A DNA stretch of 18,295 bases from Symbiodinium natans (taxonomy: Eukaryota > Sar > Dinophyceae > Suessiales > Symbiodiniaceae): the NCBI GenBank assembly GCA_905221605.1, contig CAJNDS010001454.1:1-18295 (forward strand), read 5' to 3'. The translations under genes were made by a program, and so were the position numbers. Below, in pieces: positions 1 through 7,789 of the stretch. Each line of letters begins with the position of its first letter. The stretch's first letter is position 1. The notes beneath the pieces are model-generated. The model was given only the letters and a program-made list of their open reading frames with translations. It did not search any database and had not been told where the DNA came from.

Positions 1-868
1 GTGAAGACAAAGCTCGATGCCACAAGAGGGAGATTGTCATGCAAGCACGCAGCAAGGGCTTGGGTTTTTGCTGTCTGAAAAAGCGACCCTCCATGTCAAT
101 GCTATGTGTCTCCCGTACAGCGACATCCATGTGTGCAACTCCATCATATAGGCCAGTATCGCTCTCCTCAGCGCTCAGGGATTTTGCGAGATCCTGCAGC
201 CACAGTGGGTAAAAGCACAAATGTAGAGCGGCCCAACAGCTACTGCATTCCGTAAGCTCGTCCCGCCTGGTCGCGTTCTCCGGCAGTTGATCCGATTGCA
301 GTATTGTGGCGATGTGCTCCATGAACTGGGCTAAGGCTTCTGCTCGATCCGTCCCTCCCCGTTGTGTCAGCACCGCATGGATCGTGGACAGGACAGTGTA
401 CGCCGGTATTTGCCGTGCAGTGTTCCTAAGTGCAGAATGGAAATCTTGCTCCGACAGTGCTCGCCCCTCACCGGAAAAGTGGATCCAGCATATTGCTGTC
501 AAGGCATGTAGCGCCCCTTGAACATGAAAAGTGACCATAGGTGCAGTCTGCGTGGGCGGGGCATGTTCGGTGGAAGTCTGTGTGTCTGGTACCGTAGCGT
601 CGCGGCAAGTGTGTGATGTTGGTGCCGTAGGTGTGTCTCCCGGGCAGATCAGCGGGATGGGTGCCGCAAGCTGTTCTAGGACGGGAGTACTGAAAATGTT
701 CGGCACATTGTTCTGTCCTCCCGGGTGCGGTGTCCGCCTACCCGGGTTGTCCCCCACTGCTGTCTTCCCTGGAGCCGCATAAGCCAAGGTAACATAGAGC
801 AAAAATAAACTCACAGCCAGTCTCCATGTGTACAATCGAGAGAAATGCATTTGGAGTTTTGCACTCAT
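1..868 (-). CDS. Unknown protein with N-terminal signal peptide, C-terminus cut by window edge
   Basis: An uninterrupted minus-strand frame starts at ATG 868-866 and stays open for 289 codons to the left edge, so the C-terminus is missing. An in-frame TAG lies four codons upstream of this ATG, which makes it the first possible start; a second Met is at codon 7. Residues about 12-31 (core LAVSLFLLYVTLAYA, after basic RLYTWR) look like a signal peptide or signal anchor, with plausible cleavage after the Ala-Tyr-Ala. Residues about 32-110 are rich in Pro, Thr, Ser and Ala, like an extracellular linker. The rest (from about residue 110, MVTFHVQGALHALTAICWIH) is mixed helical-looking sequence with scattered Cys and Trp. 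I do not recognise the family. A secreted or membrane-anchored protein is an inference. The length of the open frame and its residue composition argue that it is real coding sequence; it could be one exon or a decayed copy. Confidence 0.6.
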   Translation of the reverse strand, partial: MSAKLQMHFSRLYTWRLAVSLFLLYVTLAYAAPGKTAVGDNPGRRTPHPGGQNNVPNIFSTPVLEQLAAPIPLICPGDTPTAPTSHTCRDATVPDTQTSTEHAPPTQTAPMVTFHVQGALHALTAICWIHFSGEGRALSEQDFHSALRNTARQIPAYTVLSTIHAVLTQRGGTDRAEALAQFMEHIATILQSDQLPENATRRDELTECSSCWAALHLCFYPLWLQDLAKSLSAEESDTGLYDGVAHMDVAVRETHSIDMEGRFFRQQKPKPLLRACMTISLLWHRALSS

Positions 869-949
869 GGCAAGCAGCTACAGAGCTACGAGAAAGAAGC
901 GAGGACACTGTGGCCCCCCAAGCAACACACAACAAGAAAAAGATTCACT

Positions 950-1075
950 TGAGCCGGGGGCTTCTGGGATTCGGGCGCTCTAACCGAATAGTGTCTGTGC
1001 GCGGCTGCTGCATTGCTCGGAGCGACTCCTCCTCACAAGGAAGGTCCTGGCACCAATGGTAGCTGTTCAAGAAGA
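950..1075 (-). repeat. Diverged dispersed repeat, left copy 2 (inverted relative to 6.24 kb)
   Basis: Read on the minus strand, this segment contains GAGCAATGCAGCAGCCG, which matches GAGCAATACAGCAGCCG in the neighbouring copy at 1150-1375. It also contains GCCCGAATCCCAG, which recurs on the + strand at about 6241. The two left copies therefore belong to the same family as the right-hand copies but have drifted considerably. Confidence 0.5.
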
Positions 1076-1149
1076 TAGTTAACATAAAGACAGGTCCCGG
1101 CCAAGGAGCAGAGCGCTGATCATGTAAACTCTATCGGCTATGACTGTGG

Positions 1150-1375
1150 TGTTTCGACTATGGCTGCATGGAAGGGTGTGCTGTCAGAGTCTCGCGGCAA
1201 TTCTGGCATCCGCACTTCTGTGGATTACTGACATTGGAACATTTTGGGCCAGCCACAGTCCCCTGATTGAACCAGAGCTTGTTGTCGAACGCTTTAGCCA
1301 TTGAGAGTATTTGAACGGCTGCTGTATTGCTCAGAACTGCTCCTCTCCTCAAGAGAGAGTACCGGCGCCCGAAGG
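1150..1375 (-). repeat. Diverged dispersed repeat, left copy 1 (inverted relative to 6.24 kb)
   Basis: On the minus strand it reads GGTTCAATCAGGGGACTGTG, then GGCTGGCC, then AATCCACAGAAGTGCGGATG, then CCAGAATTGCCGC. The + strand at about 6258-6340 reads GGTTCAATCAAGGGATGTGG, then CTGGCC, AATCCACACAGGTGCGGATA and CCAGAATTGCCAC. The order and spacing match over roughly 80 bp, with substitutions and small indels. Confidence 0.65.
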
Positions 1376-1610
1376 TGCACCCTTACTGCTTAGAAGTTTT
1401 AGCTGAATGTTGGGCCAGCTTCCAAAGCAAAAGCAGCTTGTCTATGGCTCTGCTTTCCTGGTGAAATTGGTGCGGCACTCGTATTGCTGTAGCGCAGGCT
1501 GTGCCCGCTGAGATGAGCTGCAGTGCAGTTCATGTCACGACGGCCTGACACTGATAGATTTCAGCAACTGCCTTTCCACCGTCTTTGGACCTGAGCGCTT
1601 TGCACCTGCG

Positions 1611-1790
1611 CACCTGGCAGTCCTACTGGCATAGCTGCTTGATTGGGACCTTAGACCTGGGCACCTTGCACCTGTGCACCTGACCTGGGAGTCCTGCCAG
1701 TCTGGCTGCTGGATTGAGACCTTGGACATGTGCACCTGGGAGTCCTGCCAGCCTGGCTGCTGGATTGGGACCTTGGGCCTGGGCAGCTGC
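1611..1790 (+). repeat. Three-copy tandem repeat (about 56-66 bp) at LINE 5' junction
   Basis: Three units start at about 1611, 1677 and 1733. Each carries CACCTG, GGCAGTCC or GGAGTCCTGCCAG, then GGCTGCTGGATTGGGACCTT. The last unit ends just before the first recognisable RT sequence. In the + frame the repeat translates as Cys/Trp-rich repeats fused to the RT remnant, but this is probably incidental read-through. Confidence 0.7.
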
Positions 1791-2399
1791 ATTGTACCCC
1801 CAAACCCTAACCCCACAACACTTGCCCTGGATATGAGCCAGGCTTTCGATAGAGTGGACAGAACCAAACTCAGCGAGGCACTTTGCCGCACAGGAATGCC
1901 AGCTGAGCTGATCAATACGATCATTCAATGGCACAATACCATCCAGTATCATCTACAGGTGGCCGACCTCACGGAGACCGTGCATTGTGGAAGAGGACTG
2001 AGGCAGGGTTGTACACTATCCCCCACATTATGGGTGGCCATCACAAGCCACGTAATGTCAATGATTGGGCAACATGTGCCGGAGGAGTGGGTTCGAGATC
2101 AATTGACTCTCTTCGCAGATGATGTTCTTGGGCAATGGACGTTTCATTCCGAACGGGACTTAACTTTTATGCTGCAATGCATGGATGCCATTTTCAACGT
2201 GTTGGAAGCATTTGGCATGAAGGTGAATGTCCAGAAATCGTCGCTCCTCATTCAAGTCAAGGGTCGAGTGGCAGCGGAATGGTTAAAGGCGCGGACGCGA
2301 ACGGTGAAGGGGGTCAAGACATTTGTCACGGCAACACCCCAGGCAGAATTCTGTCTATCCCAATCGTGCAACAGACCAAGTACCTCGGCATCATGCTAA
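1674..2399 (+). CDS. Reverse transcriptase fragment (LINE, motifs A-D), truncated and frameshifted
   Basis: This 241-codon frame contains the core of a non-LTR reverse transcriptase. Motif A is LALDMSQAFDRVDR (residues about 50-63, catalytic Asp53). Motif B is GRGLRQGCTLSPTLW. Motif C is LFADDV, with the Asp149-Asp150 pair. Motif D includes FGMKVNVQKSSL. The first 45 or so residues come from the upstream tandem repeat and are unlikely to belong to the enzyme. The RT similarity fades at about nucleotide 2340. The expected continuation (RILSIPIVQQTKYLGIMLSY, RT motif E) is found in the frame one base back, so a 1-nt change near the CACCCCAGG at about 2335-2345 separates the two halves. The frame then ends at 2399 in unrelated residues. 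The enzyme would copy element RNA into DNA at a nicked target, but this copy lacks the N-terminal RT blocks and endonuclease and cannot be autonomous. Confidence 0.8.
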   Translation: MHLTWESCQSGCWIETLDMCTWESCQPGCWIGTLGLGSCIVPPNPNPTTLALDMSQAFDRVDRTKLSEALCRTGMPAELINTIIQWHNTIQYHLQVADLTETVHCGRGLRQGCTLSPTLWVAITSHVMSMIGQHVPEEWVRDQLTLFADDVLGQWTFHSERDLTFMLQCMDAIFNVLEAFGMKVNVQKSSLLIQVKGRVAAEWLKARTRTVKGVKTFVTATPQAEFCLSQSCNRPSTSASC

Positions 2400-5300
2400 G
2401 CTACCACAATCCAGCGAAACACACAGTTGCTTATCGACTGAGACAAGCAGAAGCGCAACGTCGGCGACTACAAAAAGTCCTACAAGGGAAGCATGTTCTG
2501 TCGATTAAACAGCGTGTCCAGCTATGGAAGGCGTGTATCTGGACTTCTCTACAACATGGTTTGAACGCTGTGGGAGTTGGATGGGAGGAGCTTAGGCTGA
2601 TCCGTTCATGCTGTGCAAGGCAACTCCGTGCGATTTCGTCCAGCCCAGTCCACATAACACATGAGAGCACGGAGGCACTTTTTAAACGACTTGGTTTTGA
2701 GGAGCCGCACCTTTTGTTACAAAAGCGGATGCATACACTTTCCACCACTTTGACGAACAGCACAGACCCAATGATGAACATGACTGCGCTCATCAATACG
2801 GTTCAACAGAACCAATTGCAACTTGAGCAGGCCATTCGACATTGGCAGAATTTCAAGATTCGACAAACACCTGATGCCACACCAGACCAGGGTACACTAC
2901 TACTCCCTGGAGAGGGCGGGATGTGGCTGCAACCTGTCGCTACATCCAAAGGTGTTTTGCCCGCTCAGTTCATGTGTCCTCAATGCCTCCTGTTCTTTGT
3001 GGATATGAGAATGCTGAAGAAGCACCATGTCGAGTCGCACGGCATCCCCCTTGAACCACTCCTCCGCAACTTTGACCGTTTTCTGCACAGCAAAGATGAC
3101 ATGCCCACATGTCGACACTGTGAACATGAATTCCAAACATGGCAGGCGCTACAAGGTCACATCTTGGACAATCACTGTTCTACTTTTTGGCTGAAATGCC
3201 AGGACCCGCAACGTGAGATTGAGGACACCTCGTCTCCGGGCCACCCGACCTTCGAACAAACACAGGCGGGAGATTGGAACAGGACCAACAGAGCGGACCC
3301 TGTAGCGTACCATGAAGACCTGCGCACTTTCCTGGGAACACATGGATGGCCTGCTATTGTACAGCTCAGGTCCATTTGCATGCACTTGAGGTCGCATTGT
3401 GCAATTTGTGATCAGTGGACACATCCATGGAAATTGAAGTTGCATTATAGAGGCAGCCACTCCACTATCTGGCAAGACTATGGCATTATGGTTGACCAGG
3501 ACTGCTCACTGGTTCGAAGGCAAGCTGTGACACCTTGTCGCTTCTGTGGAGCGCAAGTCCGTAATGCGGTCTCGCACACATCTAAATGCCCTACTATTTG
3601 GCAGGTTTGCTTGCTGATGCGTTTATGGCACGATGAACAAACTATGCGGCCTCTTGACGCGCAGCAACACCGACGACACGTGCTACGGCTTGCCAGAGAG
3701 CGCCAACGCCGACAATCGAAGGCGCGTAAGATGCAATTATTGGCGGCAAAAGAGCCTCTGTTAAATCCACCAGTGAGCAGTGACTTCTTTCCGCATACAC
3801 CCGAGCTTGAATCAGCCCTGGTCCTAAGCGCAAACTGGATGCATGTGCTGGAGGACGTCTCGTGGTGTGAACAAGCTCGACACCAGTGTGTTCAATGCAA
3901 AGTGCCCACTGCAGACGTGCGTGAGTTCATGCAACATTGCGCTTTTGCACATGAAGGGTTCTGGCAACACCGACCTGATTATGTTCACAATAGCATTTTG
4001 CTCAATCAAGCTGCGACACCTTGCTGCTGGTGCCACGCTACGACGCACAGGCCAACATTACATTCACAATATTGCATGCCAGTGTTGAACGCGGCCCTGC
4101 TGCATTATACGTCTGTTCATCTCTTGCTTGAGGATGGAATCCACACCGATGGACGAACTCAAGACCATGTACGGCGAAATGCTGCCGTCCTTGAGCAGCA
4201 CCACATGCACTCCGGAGACCACACCGTCGAGGTCAACAGGAAAGAGATCGGCGTCTCCGACACATCCACAAAGCCACAAAGGACAGGGCCGGAAGAGTAC
4301 AAAGGGACGCGGAAGGGGACGCGGAGCACCGCACCCGAAAACGTCTCTCTTTCGGGAGACCTCAAGCCTCATGGACGACACGTATCACCTGGAGAAGGAC
4401 ATGGTCAAGGAGCTGGTCCGCCTGTCTCTGAGGCACGAGCAACAGTTGATGCGATTGGGCCAAGACACTGTTTTACTGTTCACGTTCCAGAACAGGCCAG
4501 GCGAGAAGGAAAACATCCTGCCCGCGTTGTTCAAGATAAGCCAGGCCTGGAAGCAGAAAATGGAGAGCGAGACCAAGCCAACAATGTCCTTGCGGGTCAC
4601 GGTGGTGCAGTGCCTCTGTGCGGAGCTCCTCGACCGCGTCAAGAAGGTGACTACCACGGAGGCGTTCAAAGCAGTGGTGGTGCGGCAGCAATGGCTAACA
4701 CCGGAGGGACACTGGAACTTCCTACGCTGGAATGCCGAGACGGAGCAGCTGGACAAGATCGAGGGACAGGGCATCACGCAAGAGGAGTTGGAAAAGTTGA
4801 TCGAAACCATCCAACAGAGTTGCATGATGCCTGGAGCCCTCTACAGATTTCAGGCGACCAGAAGGCTGGCAGCGGAACTGGCGGGACACCAACTGACCTT
4901 CGTAGCGGAGGTGGGGCTGAGGCAGCCTGGGGCACAAACACTGTACCAGTCTCTCGCCAGGATCCAAGGGGTAGCGGCGTTGCAGCTAGTGGGTCTACGT
5001 GTTCATCACCCGCGACTCCAGATGTCACCGCTGGCGGACACCCTCAGCCGATATCTCAAGTGGTCACTACCTTGGCGTTGCGTAATCCCACCAACCTTTG
5101 TTATCTGAATTCCGTTGTCAGTGCATGGTTGTGGCTTGCGGCGAAAACTCAAGGTGAATCGAGTACACTCTTTGGACGAGCTTCCGCAGCTTTTCAACGT
5201 ATCCTGGCATCAAATAGCACATCACCATATATAGCCGGCATGCTTGCATGGCGCCACATACTCTTGACATGGCCCCAACTACACCAACAAAACGATGCTC

Positions 5301-5863
5301 ATGAATTCTGGATATATCTCCAGGATTTTGCCAGAGCGCCTGTCTTCGAAGGAGTTTGGGAGGCGAGGACTGCAGTTGAGGGCCCCGGACGATACATCCG
5401 AGAGCTTCAGGGCACACTCTCTGCAGGAATAACTGTTCCTTTGCCACAACGAACAACGGACCTGGATTCCTGTCTTGCAGCTTGGTGTAGACAGCCCTTC
5501 ATACATGCCCTGGTGCAGGCGCCTCTTTGGTTATGCATACACTTGCCGAGATATGTTGAGCAGGCCGGAAGGATTCGCAAAAACAGGGTCTGTGTTCGCA
5601 TTGATCCAGGGAACATCACATATGTACCTGTATTTTGCAGAGATGGTACCACGGTGCAATGGATGCCGTACCGAATCCTTGCAGGTATCACTCATGCAGG
5701 GCGCGACACCAAATGTGGTCACTACCGGGCCTTCTTAAGTGATGCACCGCTGAGCACCAACACCTGGTTTACCGACGACGGCCAACCAGCAAAAAGCTGC
5801 ACAGATGACCTTCTGCACCACATTCACCATGAATGCTACATGTGTTTCCTTACACGCATGTGA
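2135..5863 (+). CDS. LINE polyprotein: RT C-terminus, six zinc fingers, USP-like cysteine protease
   Basis: This is a 1242-codon open frame. Residues 1 to about 69 are a shadow of the RT core, which is coded in another frame. From about residue 70 it carries the RT end (QQTKYLGIMLSY, then RVQLWKACIWTSLQHG). Six Cys/His fingers follow: C281/C284-H298/H302, C326/C329-H342/H347, C422/C425-H437/H442, one CCHC-like at 468, one CCHH-like at 585, and one from 630. They suggest nucleic-acid binding. Residues about 665-975 are Gly/Arg-rich and unstructured-looking, because the better protein is coded here in the other + frame. Residues about 980-1241 match the ubiquitin-specific protease fold. The Cys box is NPTNLCYLNS (Cys989, oxyanion Asn987), with QNDAHEFW in the place of the family QQDAHEF. 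The His box is GHYRAFL (His1196), with WFTDD (Asp1214), and the end is YMCFLTR. At about 260 residues the domain is short for the family. Deubiquitinating or self-processing protease activity is inferred. Confidence 0.8.
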   Translation: MDVSFRTGLNFYAAMHGCHFQRVGSIWHEGECPEIVAPHSSQGSSGSGMVKGADANGEGGQDICHGNTPGRILSIPIVQQTKYLGIMLSYHNPAKHTVAYRLRQAEAQRRRLQKVLQGKHVLSIKQRVQLWKACIWTSLQHGLNAVGVGWEELRLIRSCCARQLRAISSSPVHITHESTEALFKRLGFEEPHLLLQKRMHTLSTTLTNSTDPMMNMTALINTVQQNQLQLEQAIRHWQNFKIRQTPDATPDQGTLLLPGEGGMWLQPVATSKGVLPAQFMCPQCLLFFVDMRMLKKHHVESHGIPLEPLLRNFDRFLHSKDDMPTCRHCEHEFQTWQALQGHILDNHCSTFWLKCQDPQREIEDTSSPGHPTFEQTQAGDWNRTNRADPVAYHEDLRTFLGTHGWPAIVQLRSICMHLRSHCAICDQWTHPWKLKLHYRGSHSTIWQDYGIMVDQDCSLVRRQAVTPCRFCGAQVRNAVSHTSKCPTIWQVCLLMRLWHDEQTMRPLDAQQHRRHVLRLARERQRRQSKARKMQLLAAKEPLLNPPVSSDFFPHTPELESALVLSANWMHVLEDVSWCEQARHQCVQCKVPTADVREFMQHCAFAHEGFWQHRPDYVHNSILLNQAATPCCWCHATTHRPTLHSQYCMPVLNAALLHYTSVHLLLEDGIHTDGRTQDHVRRNAAVLEQHHMHSGDHTVEVNRKEIGVSDTSTKPQRTGPEEYKGTRKGTRSTAPENVSLSGDLKPHGRHVSPGEGHGQGAGPPVSEARATVDAIGPRHCFTVHVPEQARREGKHPARVVQDKPGLEAENGERDQANNVLAGHGGAVPLCGAPRPRQEGDYHGGVQSSGGAAAMANTGGTLELPTLECRDGAAGQDRGTGHHARGVGKVDRNHPTELHDAWSPLQISGDQKAGSGTGGTPTDLRSGGGAEAAWGTNTVPVSRQDPRGSGVAASGSTCSSPATPDVTAGGHPQPISQVVTTLALRNPTNLCYLNSVVSAWLWLAAKTQGESSTLFGRASAAFQRILASNSTSPYIAGMLAWRHILLTWPQLHQQNDAHEFWIYLQDFARAPVFEGVWEARTAVEGPGRYIRELQGTLSAGITVPLPQRTTDLDSCLAAWCRQPFIHALVQAPLWLCIHLPRYVEQAGRIRKNRVCVRIDPGNITYVPVFCRDGTTVQWMPYRILAGITHAGRDTKCGHYRAFLSDAPLSTNTWFTDDGQPAKSCTDDLLHHIHHECYMCFLTRM
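4128..5108 (+). CDS. LINE internal segment, basic linker plus unknown helical domain, in alternate frame
   Basis: This 326-codon frame overlaps the 1242-codon frame and is shifted by one base. Its residues look like the genuine product of the region. There is a Ser/Thr/Pro segment, a basic stretch (residues about 49-70, KGQGRKSTKGRGRGRG) resembling a nuclear-localisation or RNA-binding tract, and then a helix-rich domain. That domain runs from MDDTYHLEKDMVKELVRLSL (about residue 81) through AWKQKMESETKP, LRVTVVQCLCAELLDRVKK, GHWNFLRWN and EELEKLIETIQQSC. From memory, similar domains occur in dinoflagellate LINE-like polyproteins; this was not checked. The zinc fingers upstream and the USP domain downstream are both in the other frame. 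So either a +1 change near 4125 and a -1 change near 5060 are lesions in this copy, or the segment is expressed from its own Met (MRMESTPMDELKTM) as an overlapping gene. The substrate and partner are unknown. Confidence 0.6.
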   Translation: MRMESTPMDELKTMYGEMLPSLSSTTCTPETTPSRSTGKRSASPTHPQSHKGQGRKSTKGRGRGRGAPHPKTSLFRETSSLMDDTYHLEKDMVKELVRLSLRHEQQLMRLGQDTVLLFTFQNRPGEKENILPALFKISQAWKQKMESETKPTMSLRVTVVQCLCAELLDRVKKVTTTEAFKAVVVRQQWLTPEGHWNFLRWNAETEQLDKIEGQGITQEELEKLIETIQQSCMMPGALYRFQATRRLAAELAGHQLTFVAEVGLRQPGAQTLYQSLARIQGVAALQLVGLRVHHPRLQMSPLADTLSRYLKWSLPWRCVIPPTFVI

Positions 5864-6239
5864 GGGTAATCATGCAGACAATGCCAGCATATGTGGTCGA
5901 GGGCACCTCCCACAACTGCAGGTACTTACATTTACTTCCGCTACAACATGAGTTCGCGAAGCACACCTGATCTGCTTTTTCACACCACATTTCTGAACAA
6001 TGTGTAGGCTGTACAGCTTTAATCTGATGGACTGCGAGGTTTAAGGACCGGGTCAATTGCTCGTTTTCTGACCTGCTTGCATCTCGATGCGGGGTCTATC
6101 CCTCACCGAACATGTACATCAGAGGATTTTACTTCTCACCTGCCATCACGATTGGCCGCATGCTCTTGGCATGTGCTTTTCTGTACATTGTGTCGCGCTA
6201 GGCTTCCTTACCCGAAGCTGCGTATGCAAATGCAAAAAA
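5864..6239 (+). other. LINE 3' flank, noncoding
   Basis: This follows the TGA stop of the USP-like domain. No supported reading frame or obvious repeat was seen. It is probably the 3' untranslated part of the LINE, but the element boundary cannot be placed from one copy. Confidence 0.35.
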
Positions 6240-6420
6240 TGCCCGAATCCCAGTAGTGGTTCAATCAAGGGATGTGGCTGGCCTGAAACGTTCTTACGTT
6301 CATAATCCACACAGGTGCGGATACCAGAATTGCCACCTTGAGTGGTTTACCCTGGTGGACCGCCAGCGGGGTCCACGAGACGCTGCGCAGCACATCCTTT
6401 CCAAGCAGTCATAGGGGAAA
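6240..6420 (+). repeat. Dispersed repeat, right copy 1
   Basis: It contains GGTTCAATCAAGGGATGTGG, CTGGCCTGAAACG, GGTGCGGATACCAGAATTGC and GTGGACCGCCAGCG, followed by GTCCACGAGACGC. It is a diverged direct duplicate of 6510-6735, and its first half is an inverted match to 1150-1375 and 950-1075. Confidence 0.65.
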
Positions 6421-6509
6421 AACCGCCGTCATAGCCGATGGCGTCTACACAATCAGCGCTCTACTGCCTGATTGGGACTCGCCTACATGTCAACTTTCTC
6501 CATGTTGAG

Positions 6510-6735
6510 AAGAGGAGCAGTTCAAGCTAAGTAGCCGCGCAAAGATCCCAAACGGTAACTGTGTATTAACCCCACTCATTGAAGAAGGGATTGTGGCTGG
6601 CCTCAACCGTTCCTGTTGAAATAAAGCATGAGGTGCGGATGCCGGAATTGCCGCATTGAGCGGTTTACCCCGGTGGACCGCCGGCCGAGTCCACGAGACT
6701 CGGAGCAGCGCATCCTTACACGCACATAAGGATGG
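6510..6735 (+). repeat. Dispersed repeat, right copy 2
   Basis: It reads GAGAAGAGGAGCAGTTCAAG, then GGGATTGTGGCTGGCCTCAA, GGTGCGGATGCCGGAATTGC, GGTTTACCCCGGTGGACCGC and GAGTCCACGAGACTCGGAGC. It parallels copy 1 at 6240-6420 through the GTCCACGAGAC segment and GCGCATCCTT, and it matches the left inverted copies in its first part. Confidence 0.6.
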
Positions 6736-7237
6736 GACTTACTGCAGTTCTAACCCCTGGGGTCTGCATGCACAATGCTCTGCTTCCTTTGCTACGAAGC
6801 GGAACTCGCAGAGCTGGAAAACTGCTCACCCTGCATCAACGAACTTATACCGCAAAGAGTTGAATCGCATTCCCCTGCATCCCAAGGTGACATCAGCGTG
6901 CTGCCCTCCCGGCAGCAAGCCCACTGCCCGAAGCTCCACATAAATGTGTTATTCCAAGCCAGCTGATCCTCCTACGATCCTCTGCCTTTCTGCAAAGTGA
7001 TCCATGTGGGACGCCGCTAGATGGACACTATGGGCGACGGCCAACAGGTACGACCCAATTGCAGATCGGTGCGTGTTTGCTGGACGCAGTGAAACACATT
7101 AGGACGACGGGGAGAAGACCTTTTCACATCTGAGCGCTAAGCTACACCTTGTCTAGCTCCAACCCAATTTTCGGTGCTCGGACGGTGCAAATCGCCCGCA
7201 ATGAGCAGAGCCCGCTCGCTCAGCGTTCAATAAAAAA
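6736..7237 (+). other. Unassigned sequence, possible LINE or SINE 3' end with AATAAA
   Basis: No gene is supported; reading frames here are short. AATAAA at 7229-7234 lies directly before the TAG array, which fits the 3' end of a retroposed transcript. The 7-bp inverted pair CTGAGCG (7131-7137) and CGCTCAG (7216-7222) is far apart and could be chance. Confidence 0.35.

Positions 7238-7789
<552 letters not shown>

Larger units (their letters stand above)
869..1610. other. Noncoding spacer holding inverted-repeat copies
   Basis: No convincing reading frame is seen. The stretch lies upstream of the minus-strand CDS and would hold its 5' region. It contains two related segments (about 950-1075 and 1150-1375) that match, in inverted orientation, sequence at 6.24-6.74 kb. 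No dinoflagellate spliced-leader sequence is recognisable; a CTTGAGCC match near 951 is too short to count. Confidence 0.5.
1795..7237 (+). mobile_element. 5'-truncated LINE-type non-LTR retrotransposon with zinc fingers and USP-like domain
   Basis: The recognisable element begins abruptly at RT motif A (about 1821), so the endonuclease and N-terminal RT blocks are missing. That is typical of incomplete target-primed reverse transcription. The order is RT motifs A-D, RT end and thumb region, six zinc fingers, a basic linker with an unknown helical domain, and a USP-like cysteine protease domain ending at 5863. The 3' boundary is uncertain. An AATAAA at 7229-7234 followed directly by (TAG)n would suit a LINE 3' end with a microsatellite tail, as in I-type elements ending in (TAA)n, but 5864-7237 also contains dispersed repeats. 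No target-site duplication could be shown. At least three frame changes separate the domains, so the copy is probably dead. Confidence 0.75.

Noticed and set aside
1535-1952. Minus-strand frames over the three-copy repeat (KVPIQQPGWQDSQVH type)
   Set aside because: They mirror the tandem repeat and run antisense into the RT remnant without any motif.
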